From Clostridia bacterium (GTDB lineage Bacteria > Bacillota > Peptococcia > DRI-13 > SM3-B62): a stretch of DNA of 64,000 bases. How positions within the stretch are numbered: position 1 is the first letter of the stretch; each line of letters begins with the position of its first letter. Below, in pieces: positions 54,424 to 63,696 of the stretch. The translations under genes were made by a program, and so were the position numbers. Under the pieces are notes generated by a model, which saw only the letters and a list, made by a program, of their open reading frames with translations, made no database searches and was not told the origin of the DNA. Location of the stretch: contig JAHDQS010000029.1 in the NCBI GenBank assembly GCA_018433675.1, forward strand, positions 62,001 to 126,000. Direction: 5' to 3'.

Positions 54424-56292
54424 ATGTCACGAATACACATTCTTGATGAATTAACAGCAAATCAAATAGCGGCGGGAGAGGTTATTGAGCGACCGGGTTC
54501 CGTCGTAAAAGAACTGGTTGAAAACTCCCTTGATGCCGATTCCGGCTCTATCTCTGTCGAGATATCCGATGGCGGCTTAAGTTCCATCAAGGTTAGTGAT
54601 GACGGCTGCGGAATGTCGGAAGGCGATTTGCTATTGGCTGTACAAAGGCATGCCACCAGCAAACTTACCGGAATAGACGATCTTAACGAATTAAGAACAC
54701 TTGGTTTTCGTGGTGAGGCCTTAGCTAGTATTTTCGCAGTGTCAATAACCGAAATTACAACCAGAGAAAAAGACAGTGAATCCGGGATCAGACTGTTAAG
54801 TGAAGGAAATCATCACAAGCTGCTTGAACCCGTTGGCGCTCCTGTAGGAACGACTTTTAAGGTTGAAAATCTTTTTTTTAATACACCGGCCCGTAAAGAG
54901 TTTATGCGTTCAACCCGTTATGAAGGGGGACTTATTCATGAGCTGATGATGCACTTTTCCTTAAGCTTTCCCCATGTATGTTTTAAACTCACCAACCAAG
55001 GAAAAGAAATCCTCAATACAGCCGGAATTAATACTATTCCGGAACTTTTAGCTAGCTATTACGGACGAGATATCACAGAATCCCTCCTGGAAATCAACGA
55101 AACTCTGACAAAAGTAAAGGTCAACGGATATATAACCGAACCTACAAAATATAGAGCTAACAGAAAGGGGATCCACTTTTTCGTTAATAACAGAAAGGTG
55201 AGTTCTAAAGAGCTTTCTCTTATGATCGATGAAGCCTACGCCAATATCCTGCCAAAAGGTCGTTTTCCTGTAGCTGTTTTTAATCTTCACATTGAACCTT
55301 CATTAATTGATGTAAATGTTCATCCCAGCAAACTGGAAATACGTTTTCGCGAGACAAGGTTCCTTTCTGAGGTAACAGAAATAGTTAAATCTTCCCTAAG
55401 TAAGAGCAAAAGGATCCCTTATTATGATATTGGCAAAAAACCCTTCTCAGCAAACAGCTTTACAAAAATATTTACATCTCCCCCTAAGAATGAATACCTT
55501 CAAGAAGAATTGTCTTCATTTTCTGTAAAACGGAAACCGGAACAAGAATACGAATTGCCTCTAAATTCTAGTGTACCTCCGAAGCTCAGTGTACCACCGA
55601 AATCTAATGCACCAACGAAAACTGAATCTCAGCCATTAGCAGAACCTGACATTATCACAGACATAATAGATAGTTCTGCAGAAACTGCAGAAACTAAAAA
55701 TACTCTTGATATGCTGTCAGATTTAAGAGTTATCGGGCAGTTGGACGCGACCTTTATTCTAGCTGAGGGAAGAGACGGCCTCTATATCATAGACCAGCAT
55801 GTGGCACACGAAAGAGTTATTTTTGAACAACTCCTCAAAGAGCATTCCCAAAAAGGAAAGCTCCAAAGCCAACTTCTGCTGACGCCCATAACGCTGGAGC
55901 TATCTGCACTCGAAGAGGAATTGGTGGTAGAACACATTCTCCCGCTGACAGATATGGGACTGATTCTCGAACACTTCGGACAAAGAAGCTATCTTATCAG
56001 AGCAGTTCCGTCCTGTCTCAGGGAAGATCCGCTGGATTTTTTTCAAGGACTTTTAGAAGACTTGAATAACGCAACAAAAAAAATATCTGGAATCGATATT
56101 AAAAGGGAGTTCCTGGTTATGGCCTCCTGCAAAGCGGCCATAAAAGCCCACCAAAAATTATCGATATCTTCAATGGAAGATCTCATCAGGGATTTGCTGC
56201 TTACGGATAACCCTTTAACCTGCCCTCATGGCAGGCCCATCATCTATAAGATCTCATATCGGGAGCTTCTCAAGGCCTTTCACAGGATATAG
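54424..56292 (+). CDS. mutL: DNA mismatch repair protein MutL (endonuclease type)
   Basis: A 622-residue GHKL ATPase and nicking endonuclease. N-terminal motifs: LVENSLDADS near 36, VSDDGCGMS near 58, LGFRGEALAS near 97. The C-terminal domain has the endonuclease motif DQHVAHERVIFE near 457, ACKAAIKAH near 562 and TCPHGRPI near 599, so it should nick DNA as in species without MutH. A Pro/Lys-rich linker (about 335-420) separates the domains. GAGAGGA precedes the ATG. Confidence 0.96.
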   Translation: MSRIHILDELTANQIAAGEVIERPGSVVKELVENSLDADSGSISVEISDGGLSSIKVSDDGCGMSEGDLLLAVQRHATSKLTGIDDLNELRTLGFRGEALASIFAVSITEITTREKDSESGIRLLSEGNHHKLLEPVGAPVGTTFKVENLFFNTPARKEFMRSTRYEGGLIHELMMHFSLSFPHVCFKLTNQGKEILNTAGINTIPELLASYYGRDITESLLEINETLTKVKVNGYITEPTKYRANRKGIHFFVNNRKVSSKELSLMIDEAYANILPKGRFPVAVFNLHIEPSLIDVNVHPSKLEIRFRETRFLSEVTEIVKSSLSKSKRIPYYDIGKKPFSANSFTKIFTSPPKNEYLQEELSSFSVKRKPEQEYELPLNSSVPPKLSVPPKSNAPTKTESQPLAEPDIITDIIDSSAETAETKNTLDMLSDLRVIGQLDATFILAEGRDGLYIIDQHVAHERVIFEQLLKEHSQKGKLQSQLLLTPITLELSALEEELVVEHILPLTDMGLILEHFGQRSYLIRAVPSCLREDPLDFFQGLLEDLNNATKKISGIDIKREFLVMASCKAAIKAHQKLSISSMEDLIRDLLLTDNPLTCPHGRPIIYKISYRELLKAFHRI

Positions 56293-56322
56293 TTATTTAA
56301 ATGATACTGAGGGGGGTTTAAA

Positions 56323-57102
56323 GTGAAAATCGCAGTAACCACCTCCAGGGAAAATCAAGAAGTAGTAAAAAAAGCCGAAGAGATAGCAAAGCAGCTTAAT
56401 TTATTATATTTACCTCGTAAAAAGAGGTGTATTGATTCAATCCGTTCGGAATATGACCTTTCATATCTGCTTGTGGTCGAAAAAGAAAGAGTTATACTCC
56501 AAGGAGATAATACGGTCTTTTGGCATCCAAACATGGCAGTTCCACGCCTTAAGTGCCTTCGTCAAGGGAAAAGCGATAATATGATAGAGGCTATGCAGTT
56601 AAAACCCGAAGAGAGACTCCTCGATTGCACTTTAGGGTTAGCTGCCGACGCTCTCGTGGCAGCATACGTTGTTGGTCTGAAAGGTTTGGTAACAGGTCTG
56701 GAAGCCAGTAAGTATCTATCCTTTTTAACGAAATGGGGGATGGAAAACTATCGAGGTCAAAATACACATGTCAGAAGCTTACTTAAACGTATTACCATAC
56801 TCAATGTATCCTACGAAGAATACTTAAATACTTTACCGGAAGGTTTCTATGATGTTATTTATTTTGACCCGATGTTTAATAGAGGCTTAAACAATTCCTC
56901 CGGTATTAATGCCATCCGGCCACTGGCGTGTTATAAGCCCCTTACCCGCGAAATTATCGATATGGCCTTGAAGGCAGCCGGGCGTCGTGTCGTTGTAAAA
57001 TCAACTCCTACAAGTGCTGACCTCCATCTTCTTAAAGCTAACTCCATCGTAGGAGGAAAACACAGTAGTGTCGTGTATGGTATCTGGAAAAAAGAAGGAT
57101 AG
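56323..57102 (+). CDS. RsmJ-like class I SAM-dependent methyltransferase
   Basis: A 259-residue protein with a Rossmann methyltransferase fold: LLDCTLGLAADALVAAYVVG near 105-124 (SAM-binding), VTGLEASKYLS near 130 and the DPMFNRGL motif near 186, which resembles the DPMYPHR of 16S rRNA methyltransferase RsmJ. The ending RRVVVKSTPTSADLHLL fits the same group. rRNA as substrate is inferred. Start is GTG 56323 behind GAGGGGGG. It links mutL to miaA in the same direction. Confidence 0.8.
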   Translation: MKIAVTTSRENQEVVKKAEEIAKQLNLLYLPRKKRCIDSIRSEYDLSYLLVVEKERVILQGDNTVFWHPNMAVPRLKCLRQGKSDNMIEAMQLKPEERLLDCTLGLAADALVAAYVVGLKGLVTGLEASKYLSFLTKWGMENYRGQNTHVRSLLKRITILNVSYEEYLNTLPEGFYDVIYFDPMFNRGLNNSSGINAIRPLACYKPLTREIIDMALKAAGRRVVVKSTPTSADLHLLKANSIVGGKHSSVVYGIWKKEG

Positions 57103-57152
57103 AGGAGTAAAAATCCTGATATTGGCAATAATAGAGCAGAGGGGGTTTATGT

Positions 57153-58112
57153 TTGTTACCCTTAGTTGTCATCATAGGCCCGACGGCTGTGGGCAAGACA
57201 AAACTCAGTGTTGACCTTGCTTTGAATATTAACGGCGAGATTATCTCCGGTGATTCAATGCAGGTTTATCGCTACATGAATATAGGTACGGCAAAGATAA
57301 GAAATCAGGAGATGAAAGGCATTACTCACCATCTGCTCGACATCTTGGAACCTGATGAACCTTTCAGTACCGCTACATTCCAAAAACTTGCCGATTGCAA
57401 GATTAAGGGAATCGTTAGAAAGGGCAGAATACCCATAATTGCGGGTGGAACAGGCTTGTATATTCAATCCGTCGTTGACTCATACGACTTCCAGCCTCAG
57501 CAAGATACAACGGAATACCGCCGGGAACTGCTGGCTATCGCGGATACAAAGGGTAAGAAATATTTGCATCAGATGCTTAATGAAGTTGATCCAACCGCAG
57601 CACAAAAAATCCATCACAATGATGTTAAGAGAACCGCCAGAGCACTTGAGTATTATCACGATACAGGAAAAAAAATATCGGATAAGGCCGGTGCCCAAAA
57701 AGGAAAAGGAAGCAACAAATATCAAGCTGTCATGATTGGTTTAACAATGACGAGAAAAAACCTTTATGAAAGAATAAATAAAAGAGTAGATAATATGATG
57801 GAAGTGGGCTTCCTAAAAGAGGTTAAGGACCTCAGAGAAAAGGGGTATTCCCCCGATTTACCGGCAATGCAAAGCTTGGGATATAAACAATTGAATTGCT
57901 ATTTAGACGGCAATTATGATCTTGAAACCGCAGTTTCTTTAATTAAAAGAGACTCTCGTCGTTTTGCCAAAAGACAAATGACCTGGTTTGGAAAAGACTC
58001 AAGAATCAATTGGTTTAATGTCGATGAATATCAGGATTGCTCACAATTGCTTCCCGAAATCATCGCTATTATTGGCAGGACAATCAATATTGGTGTAGAA
58101 TATGATAGTTGA
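57153..58112 (+). CDS. miaA: tRNA dimethylallyltransferase
   Basis: MiaA prenylates A37 of tRNAs reading UNN codons. The 319 residues have the P-loop IIGPTAVGKTKLSVD near 7, GDSMQVYRYMNIGTAK, GGTGLYIQS near 97 and the DVKRTARALEYYHDTG region near 155, with RRFAKRQMTWF near 269. Start is TTG 57153 after GAGGGGG. Followed by hfq, the usual miaA-hfq pair. Confidence 0.96.
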   Translation: MLPLVVIIGPTAVGKTKLSVDLALNINGEIISGDSMQVYRYMNIGTAKIRNQEMKGITHHLLDILEPDEPFSTATFQKLADCKIKGIVRKGRIPIIAGGTGLYIQSVVDSYDFQPQQDTTEYRRELLAIADTKGKKYLHQMLNEVDPTAAQKIHHNDVKRTARALEYYHDTGKKISDKAGAQKGKGSNKYQAVMIGLTMTRKNLYERINKRVDNMMEVGFLKEVKDLREKGYSPDLPAMQSLGYKQLNCYLDGNYDLETAVSLIKRDSRRFAKRQMTWFGKDSRINWFNVDEYQDCSQLLPEIIAIIGRTINIGVEYDS

Positions 58113-58139
58113 TTACATAGAATCGGAGGTACCAAAAAT

Positions 58140-58376
58140 ATGACTAAACAGCAGATAAACCTGCAGGATTCTTTTTTAAATCAAGTCAGAAAGGATAATG
58201 TGGCGGTAACTATCTATCTCATAAATGGATTTCAGATCAAAGGAAGTGTTAAAGGCTTCGATAACTTTACAGTTATACTGGAAATTGAAGGTAAGCAACA
58301 ATTGGTGTATAAGCATGCCATCTCTACAATTGCCCCTTTTAAACCGATTAATTTGAACCCCGAGAACAAAAACTAA
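58140..58376 (+). CDS. hfq: RNA chaperone Hfq
   Basis: A hexameric Sm-like RNA chaperone of 78 residues. Sm1 is [27 protein letters not shown] and Sm2 is the YKHAISTI motif near 61 (counterpart of VYKHAIST in other Hfq). Length matches the short Gram-positive form without a long C-terminal tail. GGAGG lies ten bases upstream. Ends in a probable terminator. Confidence 0.96.
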   Translation: MTKQQINLQDSFLNQVRKDNVAVTIYLINGFQIKGSVKGFDNFTVILEIEGKQQLVYKHAISTIAPFKPINLNPENKN

Positions 58377-58390
58377 AAAATGGGAACTTT

Positions 58391-58415
58391 AAAGGTCCCT
58401 GTGATGGGGACTTTT
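58391..58415 (+). terminator. Probable terminator after hfq
   Basis: AAAGGTCCC pairs with GGGACTTTT (one G-U) around TGTGATG. The T-run is only four bases, and an overlapping GGGAACTTTAAAGGTCCC near-palindrome could compete, so efficiency is uncertain. Confidence 0.52.
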
Positions 58416-58480
58416 ATAATTCCAGATAATAGTATATATGGAGTATTAGTGCATGCTACTCATCACACTCAGTCTGGGAG

Positions 58481-59773
58481 TTGGTAAAAATAGATTCTTT
58501 GGAAACAAAAAATGCAAACACTCTTTTAATTGGATTCCGGAAAAACAAAAAGAACGAATGCAACGATATCGAGTCGTTAAATGAACTTCATCAGCTGGCC
58601 AAAACAGCAAAACTCAATATTGTTAAGCAACTGCTTGTAAGCCTTAATAAGAACACTCCGGATTCCGCTTTGTACATCGGCAAAGGAAAGGCAGAGGAGC
58701 TTTCACTACTGTGTCGTGAAGAAGATTTGGATTTGATAGTATTTGACGATGAACTGACTCCCCGTCAACAACGTAATTTAGAGCTTATAACCGAATGCAG
58801 AATTGCGGATCGTACCGCGTTAATCTTAGAAATCTTTGCACAGCGGGCCAGTACAAAAGAAGGAAAATTGCAGGTAGAACTTGCCCAATTGAACTATTTG
58901 CTGCCCAGGTTAACGGGTTCAGGTAAAGAGCTTTCGAGGCTTGGAGGAGGTATCGGCACAAGAGGTCCCGGAGAAACAAAACTAGAAACTGATAAGCGTC
59001 GTATTCGTAAAAGAATAAATGATCTGCAAAGGGAAATAGAAAAAATAAAAACACAAAGGACAGTAACCAGGAAACACCGCAAAAAGAGCCTAATACCTAT
59101 TGTCGCCTTGGTCGGTTACACAAATTCCGGCAAATCAACATTGATGAATGTCCTTACAGATGCCGGGGTAACCTCCGAGGATAAGCTTTTTGCCACCCTA
59201 GATTCTACCATACGCCGTATTCCTTCTAAGAAACAAGATCTATTATTAACCGACACCGTTGGTTTTATCCGAAAACTGCCCCATCAGCTGATTGCAGCCT
59301 TTCGCACTACCCTTGAAGAAATAAGGCATGCAGATCTTTTACTGCATGTCATCGATGCAGGCAATCCTTTCTATCATTCACAAATCGATGCTGTGAACAA
59401 TGTTCTGCGACAAATCGGTGCGTCCGAAAAAGCTACGATAACAGTCTTCAATAAATGGGATACCGTCCGAGATGTCACGGAAATGAGTTCAATCGTGAAT
59501 CGTGATAGTTATTCCTTAGCCATTTCCGCCTATACCGGTTATAACATCGAAGCCTTGCTTGAAATGATAGAAAAGTATTTCCTCGAACGCAGACACAAGC
59601 TTACCTTGTTAATACCATTTACTGAGGCTTCCTTATTAAACTCTTTACACCAAAAGGGTACAGTGATAAATGAAGAATACACAAGTGATGGCGTTTTATG
59701 CACCGTAGAACTTGAAGAATTCTGGTTGAAAAACATAGAACATTACATAACGAAAATAATTCCCGGTGAATAA
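58481..59773 (+). CDS. hflX: Ribosome-associated GTPase HflX
   Basis: HflX splits stalled 70S/100S ribosomes after heat or antibiotic stress. The 430 residues have the HflX N-domain ([13 protein letters not shown] near 64; [15 protein letters not shown] near 87), [22 protein letters not shown] near 155, and the G domain with G1 GYTNSGKST near 213, [10 protein letters not shown] near 259 and NKWD near 325. TTG 58481 is the only canonical start but abuts the SD GGGAG; ATA 58490 lies nine bases from it. Follows hfq as in Bacillus. Confidence 0.94.
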   Translation: MVKIDSLETKNANTLLIGFRKNKKNECNDIESLNELHQLAKTAKLNIVKQLLVSLNKNTPDSALYIGKGKAEELSLLCREEDLDLIVFDDELTPRQQRNLELITECRIADRTALILEIFAQRASTKEGKLQVELAQLNYLLPRLTGSGKELSRLGGGIGTRGPGETKLETDKRRIRKRINDLQREIEKIKTQRTVTRKHRKKSLIPIVALVGYTNSGKSTLMNVLTDAGVTSEDKLFATLDSTIRRIPSKKQDLLLTDTVGFIRKLPHQLIAAFRTTLEEIRHADLLLHVIDAGNPFYHSQIDAVNNVLRQIGASEKATITVFNKWDTVRDVTEMSSIVNRDSYSLAISAYTGYNIEALLEMIEKYFLERRHKLTLLIPFTEASLLNSLHQKGTVINEEYTSDGVLCTVELEEFWLKNIEHYITKIIPGE

Positions 59774-59783
59774 GGAGTAATTT

Positions 59784-61085
59784 ATGTTAAGCTTATATGA
59801 AAGTCTAAAGAAAATATATAATGTTAATGATGCCGTATTAAGAAGGCTGGAAATATCCTCGGATGACTGCAAAGATATTTTTGATGATATCGACAGAAAA
59901 ACGGAATTAAACCAGTTAAAGGTCTTAAAATCTTTTTACGATAACGACATCAGCGATTATCATCTTAACGGTTCAACAGGATATGGTTACGGGGATAGCG
60001 GCCGTGATGCGCTGGAAAGGGTATTTGCTTCGATATTTGAAGGCGAGCGCGCATTGGTACGTTCGCAAATAGTATCAGGCACACATGCCATCGCGATAGG
60101 ACTTTTCGGGAACCTACAAGACGGGGATGAATTAATTATTGCTACGGATACACCATACGATACATTGCTGAAGGTAATCGGAAACAAAGAAGCACCCGCT
60201 CCCGGCACCATACGGGCTCACGGCGTCAGATGCCTTGAAATACCTCTCAAAAAGGATAACGAGATTGATTTAGAGAAAATAGATAAAGAAATCACCTCAC
60301 AAACTAAAATGGTATATTTTCAGCGATCTCAAGGCTATGCCTGGAGGCCTTCCTTTAAAATATCCGACCTTAAAGAGGCTATCTCTTACATCAAGAAAAA
60401 CCATCCTAACATAATCTGCATGGTGGACAACTGCTATGGAGAATTCGTAGAAGAACAAGAACCACTATCAGCCGGTGCTGATTTAATAGCAGGTTCCCTC
60501 ATAAAAAATCCCGGCGGCGGGCTGGCCTTATCAGGAGGCTATCTCGTGGGTAAAGCCGAACTCATTGAAAACGCCGCTAATCGTTTGACTGCTCCCGGAA
60601 TAGGCTTGGAAGTTGGGGCTAGCTTCAACTTCAATCGGTCGGCTTTTCAAGGAATATTTCTATCTCCCGGTGTTGTAGGGGAAGCTTTAAAGGGAGCCGT
60701 TCTCGCCGCACGGCTTTTTTCGTCGTTAGGCTTTGAGGTACAGCCTCTCTACCGGGAATTCAGAACGGATATAGTGCAAGCTATTAAATTAGGCCATCCT
60801 GACCGTATGGTTGCTTTTTGCCAAGGTCTGCAGCAGGCCTGCCCCCTTGATGCCAAAGCTTCTCCCGAACCTTCATTTTTACCGGGCTATGAACATCAGG
60901 TCATCATGGCAGGAGGCACTTATATCCAAGGTTCATCAATAGAACTGAGCGCAGACGGTCCGATAAGACCACCTTATATCATATACGTGCAAGGCGGTAT
61001 GTCACTTTCACACATCAAGATTGGGCTTGCCTTAGCGGCGGACAGAGTAATGAAGATATTTTTAGATACAAACGTTGATAACTAA
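59784..61085 (+). CDS. YnbB-like PLP-dependent methionine gamma-lyase family protein
   Basis: A 433-residue fold-type I PLP enzyme of the family once labelled aluminium resistance or methionine gamma-lyase-like. Visible features: GSTGYGYGDSGRDALERVFASIF near 62-84, RSQIVSGTHAIAIGL near 93, CMVDNCYGEFVEEQEP near 212 and the PLP Lys in GSLIKNPGGGLALSGGY near 235. GGAGT precedes the ATG. In Bacillus ynbB also follows hflX (ynbA). The true substrate of the family is not established. Confidence 0.88.
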   Translation: MLSLYESLKKIYNVNDAVLRRLEISSDDCKDIFDDIDRKTELNQLKVLKSFYDNDISDYHLNGSTGYGYGDSGRDALERVFASIFEGERALVRSQIVSGTHAIAIGLFGNLQDGDELIIATDTPYDTLLKVIGNKEAPAPGTIRAHGVRCLEIPLKKDNEIDLEKIDKEITSQTKMVYFQRSQGYAWRPSFKISDLKEAISYIKKNHPNIICMVDNCYGEFVEEQEPLSAGADLIAGSLIKNPGGGLALSGGYLVGKAELIENAANRLTAPGIGLEVGASFNFNRSAFQGIFLSPGVVGEALKGAVLAARLFSSLGFEVQPLYREFRTDIVQAIKLGHPDRMVAFCQGLQQACPLDAKASPEPSFLPGYEHQVIMAGGTYIQGSSIELSADGPIRPPYIIYVQGGMSLSHIKIGLALAADRVMKIFLDTNVDN

Positions 61086-61145
61086 TATTAAAGGGATTTT
61101 AAGCATATTATTATACTACGTTTAAATGAAAGGCGGGGCTCAGAT

Positions 61146-62243
61146 ATGCCAAAGTTAAAAATTGCCGTTCTATTTGGAGGACGTTCGGGCGAACACGAAG
61201 TCTCAAGAAATTCCGGCGCTGCGATATCCAATGCATTAAGCGTTTCTTGCGAGGTTTTTCCGATAGGGGTAGCAAAAGACGGTCAATGGTATGGGCCGAT
61301 ACCGCTTGCAGAAATAACTGCATTTGAACCGCAAAATTATCCGGAAAAGAAAGTCACTATTTTACCGTTCCCACACAGTAGGGGGATAATATACAGTTTG
61401 CCTAACCTAGCTAAAATAGAGGAGGTAGATGCTTTTTTCCCTGCTATGCACGGAACTTTTGGCGAGGATGGTACATTACAGGGTTTCCTGGAACTCTCAC
61501 AAGTCGCATATGTCGGCTCCGGTGTTCTGGCCTCATCAGCAGGAATGGATAAAATAATTATGAAAAGAATATTTGCCGATGCCGGTCTGCCTCAAGTACC
61601 ATATCTCAGTTTCTTAAGAAAAGAATTAGATAGTGGGCCGCCGGATAAGATAATAAAACTAATCAAGAAGGAACTGGGGTTCCCTTGCTTTATAAAGCCT
61701 GCCAACATGGGTTCCAGTGTCGGCATATCAAAAGCAATTGATGAAGAACAGTTGAGGCAAGGCTTGAGCAAAGCTGCAGAATACGATAGGAAAATTATTG
61801 TCGAAAAGGGTATTAACGCCCGCGAAATAGAAATAAGCGTATTAGGAAATGAAAATCCCCAGGTATCGCTACCGGGGGAAATTATCCCTTGCAATGAGTT
61901 TTATGACTATAAGGCGAAATATGTTGACGACCGCTCATCCCTACGCATTCCGGCGGATCTGACATCAAATCAGATTAAAAAGATACAGGAGTACGGAACT
62001 ATTGCATATGAAGCAATTGATGCTGCAGGTCTGGCCCGTATCGACTTCTTTATAGATAAAGATACCAACGAAATATTGATAAATGAAATTAACACTTTAC
62101 CCGGTTTTACTGCTATCAGTATGTATGCAAAGCTCTGGCAACATTCAGGTCTATACATGGAGGAACTTACAAAGAAGCTCGTCGATTATGCTTTGGAAAG
62201 AAACGCAGAAAGCCGAAGGAATAAAACCGTATATACGGATTGA
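61146..62243 (+). CDS. ddl: D-alanine-D-alanine ligase
   Basis: An ATP-grasp ligase making the D-Ala-D-Ala terminus of peptidoglycan. The 365 residues show VLFGGRSGEHEVSRNSG near 8, AMHGTFGEDGTLQGFLELS near 97, KPANMGSSVGISKA near 183 and the metal-binding end DFFIDKDTNEILINEINTLPGFT. The ending INTLPGFT and the lack of van-type neighbours favour an ordinary Ddl rather than a resistance ligase, but D-lactate or D-serine specificity is not decided from this read. A clean SD (AAAGGCGGGG) precedes the ATG. It converges with lexA across seven bases. Confidence 0.93.
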   Translation: MPKLKIAVLFGGRSGEHEVSRNSGAAISNALSVSCEVFPIGVAKDGQWYGPIPLAEITAFEPQNYPEKKVTILPFPHSRGIIYSLPNLAKIEEVDAFFPAMHGTFGEDGTLQGFLELSQVAYVGSGVLASSAGMDKIIMKRIFADAGLPQVPYLSFLRKELDSGPPDKIIKLIKKELGFPCFIKPANMGSSVGISKAIDEEQLRQGLSKAAEYDRKIIVEKGINAREIEISVLGNENPQVSLPGEIIPCNEFYDYKAKYVDDRSSLRIPADLTSNQIKKIQEYGTIAYEAIDAAGLARIDFFIDKDTNEILINEINTLPGFTAISMYAKLWQHSGLYMEELTKKLVDYALERNAESRRNKTVYTD

Positions 62244-62249
62244 TGCTGT

Positions 62250-62855
62250 TTAGTACCTTCTAACCAGTGCCGTTACCTTTCCGAGAACCACGGCATCTCT
62301 GGTAATAATCGGTTCATACATTTCGTTCTCAGGTTGGAGACGAATATGATTTTCTTCTCTGAAGAACCTTTTAACTGTGGCCTCATCTCCCAGCAAAGCC
62401 ACAACAATATCGCCGTTTTGAGCCGTACTTTGCTTTTTCACAACCACAAGGTCTCCGTCGATTATTCCGGCATTATTCATGCTGTCACCCTGGATTTTGA
62501 GAATATAAACGTCATCTGTATTCAAAAAATCGAAGGGAAGGGGAAAGGTATCCTCAATATTCTCGACGGCAAGTATCGGCATCCCGGCGGTTACACGACC
62601 CACAATGGGTACATCGACCATTTCCTTACTGTGAGAACTTCCGTCGGAAACCTCAATTGCTCTGGGTTTTGTAGGGTCTCTTCTAATATAGCCCTTTTCT
62701 TCAAGCTTGTTAAGGTGAGCATGTACCGTGGAACTGGAACTTAAGCCTACGGCACTCCCGATTTCTCTAACTGACGGCGGGTACCCTTTAGTCTTTATTT
62801 CCTGTTTTATATAGGTTAGAATCTCTAATTGTCGCTCAGTAAGATTTTTATACAT
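62250..62855 (-). CDS. lexA: SOS repressor LexA
   Basis: LexA represses damage-response genes and cleaves itself when RecA filaments form. The 201 residues have the N-terminal winged helix ([26 protein letters not shown] onward; [22 protein letters not shown]), the scissile Ala-Gly in [11 protein letters not shown] near 88, the nucleophile Ser in [11 protein letters not shown] near 123 and the Lys in VVVKKQ near 140. The minus-strand SD GGAGG lies ten bases ahead of the start. A LexA box overlaps its own promoter. Confidence 0.97.
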   Translation of the reverse strand: MYKNLTERQLEILTYIKQEIKTKGYPPSVREIGSAVGLSSSSTVHAHLNKLEEKGYIRRDPTKPRAIEVSDGSSHSKEMVDVPIVGRVTAGMPILAVENIEDTFPLPFDFLNTDDVYILKIQGDSMNNAGIIDGDLVVVKKQSTAQNGDIVVALLGDEATVKRFFREENHIRLQPENEMYEPIITRDAVVLGKVTALVRRY

Positions 62856-62890
62856 CTTAAGGATTCCTCCTTGTGGAACATATTAAAAAT

Positions 62891-62919
62891 ATTATACCAT
62901 TATTTTCTCATATTAGCAA
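62891..62919 (-). promoter_or_regulatory. lexA promoter (minus strand)
   Basis: On the minus strand TTGCTA (62919-62914), 17 bases, then perfect TATAAT (62896-62891). The LexA box at 62917-62930 overlaps the -35, giving autoregulation. Confidence 0.75.
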
Positions 62920-62930
62920 ACGAATGTTCG
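62917..62930. promoter_or_regulatory. LexA box 1, next to lexA
   Basis: CAAACGAATGTTCG fits the palindrome with AAAC-GAAT-GTTC. Overlaps the lexA -35. Confidence 0.83.
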
Positions 62931-62940
62931 TAAAAAGGTG

Positions 62941-62969
62941 TTGACTCCAAACAATTGTTCGTATATAAT
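62941..62969 (+). promoter_or_regulatory. yneA promoter
   Basis: TTGACT (62941-62946), 17 bases, perfect TATAAT (62964-62969), with LexA box 2 inside the spacer. Confidence 0.87.
62948..62961. promoter_or_regulatory. LexA box 2, inside the yneA promoter spacer
   Basis: CAAACAATTGTTCG, AAAC-AATT-GTTC, lies between the -35 and -10 of yneA. Confidence 0.87.
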
Positions 62970-62975
62970 CATATT

Positions 62976-62989
62976 AGAACATACGTTTG
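62976..62989. promoter_or_regulatory. LexA box 3, at the yneA transcription start
   Basis: AGAACATACGTTTG, GAAC-ATAC-GTTT, located at the predicted yneA start of transcription. Confidence 0.83.
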
Positions 62990-63001
62990 GAGTGGTGTCT
63001 C

Positions 63002-63316
63002 GTGAGGATTATACGGAAAAGAAAGCTTAACAGCCGCAGGGTATTTCTAACCCTAACAATGCTTTTACTGACATTGATTATTATCGGTCATTCTCTGAAG
63101 CCCAGTTCATTAAAAGCTTATGAGCCAATTACCTATGAGCCTGTTAAGATCGTGACTGTAAATGTAAATAAAGGCGATTCGCTCTGGAAGATTGCCGGTA
63201 TATACAGCAATAACAAAATGGATTTAAAAGTGTATATCAACATCATACAACAGTATAATAACCTCAGTAATACAATTATCCAGCCAGGCCAAGAATTAGA
63301 AGTACCGATTTATTAG
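63002..63316 (+). CDS. yneA: YneA-like SOS-induced LysM cell-division suppressor
   Basis: A 104-residue protein with a basic start, one membrane helix (about 13-31) and a single LysM domain (VNVNKGDSLWKIAGIYSNNK near 58, ending LEVPIY). This is the layout of Bacillus YneA, an SOS-induced inhibitor of division transcribed divergently from lexA, exactly as here. Three LexA boxes lie in the 146-base gap. Start is GTG 63002; TTG 62987 is the alternative and overlaps a LexA box. Identification rests on architecture and position, since sequence conservation in this group is low. Confidence 0.88.
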   Translation: MRIIRKRKLNSRRVFLTLTMLLLTLIIIGHSLKPSSLKAYEPITYEPVKIVTVNVNKGDSLWKIAGIYSNNKMDLKVYINIIQQYNNLSNTIIQPGQELEVPIY

Positions 63317-63401
63317 AACCGTTTAAACGGATATCAGCGTTGCAGCCGGCCGAAATAAAAAATGATTAAATAAAGATAAGAATAATAAATAGCGTAATAA
63401 T

Positions 63402-63450
63402 AGCCCCTGTATAAGAATTGCCGGAGAAAATCCGGCACAGGGGCTTATTT
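63402..63450 (+). terminator. Two-part hairpin downstream of yneA
   Basis: AGCCCCTGT (63402-63410) pairs with ACAGGGGCT (63437-63445), and inside it GCCGG (63420-63424) pairs with CCGGC (63432-63436). A nine-base bulge on the left side separates the stems. TATTTT follows. It is most likely a terminator, with more structure than most. Confidence 0.62.
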
Positions 63451-63547
63451 TACAATTAATATTACTTCCGATAATGGATATTATGTAAACTTGCTGATTT
63501 TTAAGCCATGAATCTATCGTCAATTGTAAAAATATCCCCTCTACTAC

Positions 63548-63576
63548 TTTACATAAATATAATTGTATGGTAGTAT
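63548..63576 (+). promoter_or_regulatory. Possible cspA promoter
   Basis: TTTACA (63548-63553), 17 bases, TAGTAT (63571-63576); a TATACT three bases later is an alternative -10. The match is moderate. Confidence 0.38.
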
Positions 63577-63696
63577 ACTGTAGATACAAAAAAGTTTTCA
63601 AACGCAAACCGTTTTTGGCCTCGATAATTTGATTGGTCAAAGGTGTTTATGTTTTAGACTTTTTGATCAATCTAATTGTAAAAGGAGGTTATTAAT

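Larger units (their letters stand above)
63317..63696 (+). other. Intergenic region between yneA and cspA
   Basis: About 380 bases without a gene; the only open frame of size, on the minus strand, has no coding-like composition. It holds a terminator-like hairpin at 63402-63450, a weak promoter candidate near 63548 and a leader of roughly 115 bases before cspA, a length usual for cold-shock mRNAs. Confidence 0.6.

Noticed and set aside
61146-62243. D-Ala-D-Ala ligase as a vancomycin-resistance ligase
   Set aside because: No vanH, vanX or regulator genes adjacent, and the protein reads as an ordinary Ddl.
62334-62744. 136-codon plus-strand frame opposite lexA
   Set aside because: LexA on the minus strand has every family motif; the plus frame is its antisense.
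63323-63640. 105-codon open frame on the minus strand between yneA and cspA
   Set aside because: Composition is not protein-like, it runs through the bulged hairpin and has no plausible SD.
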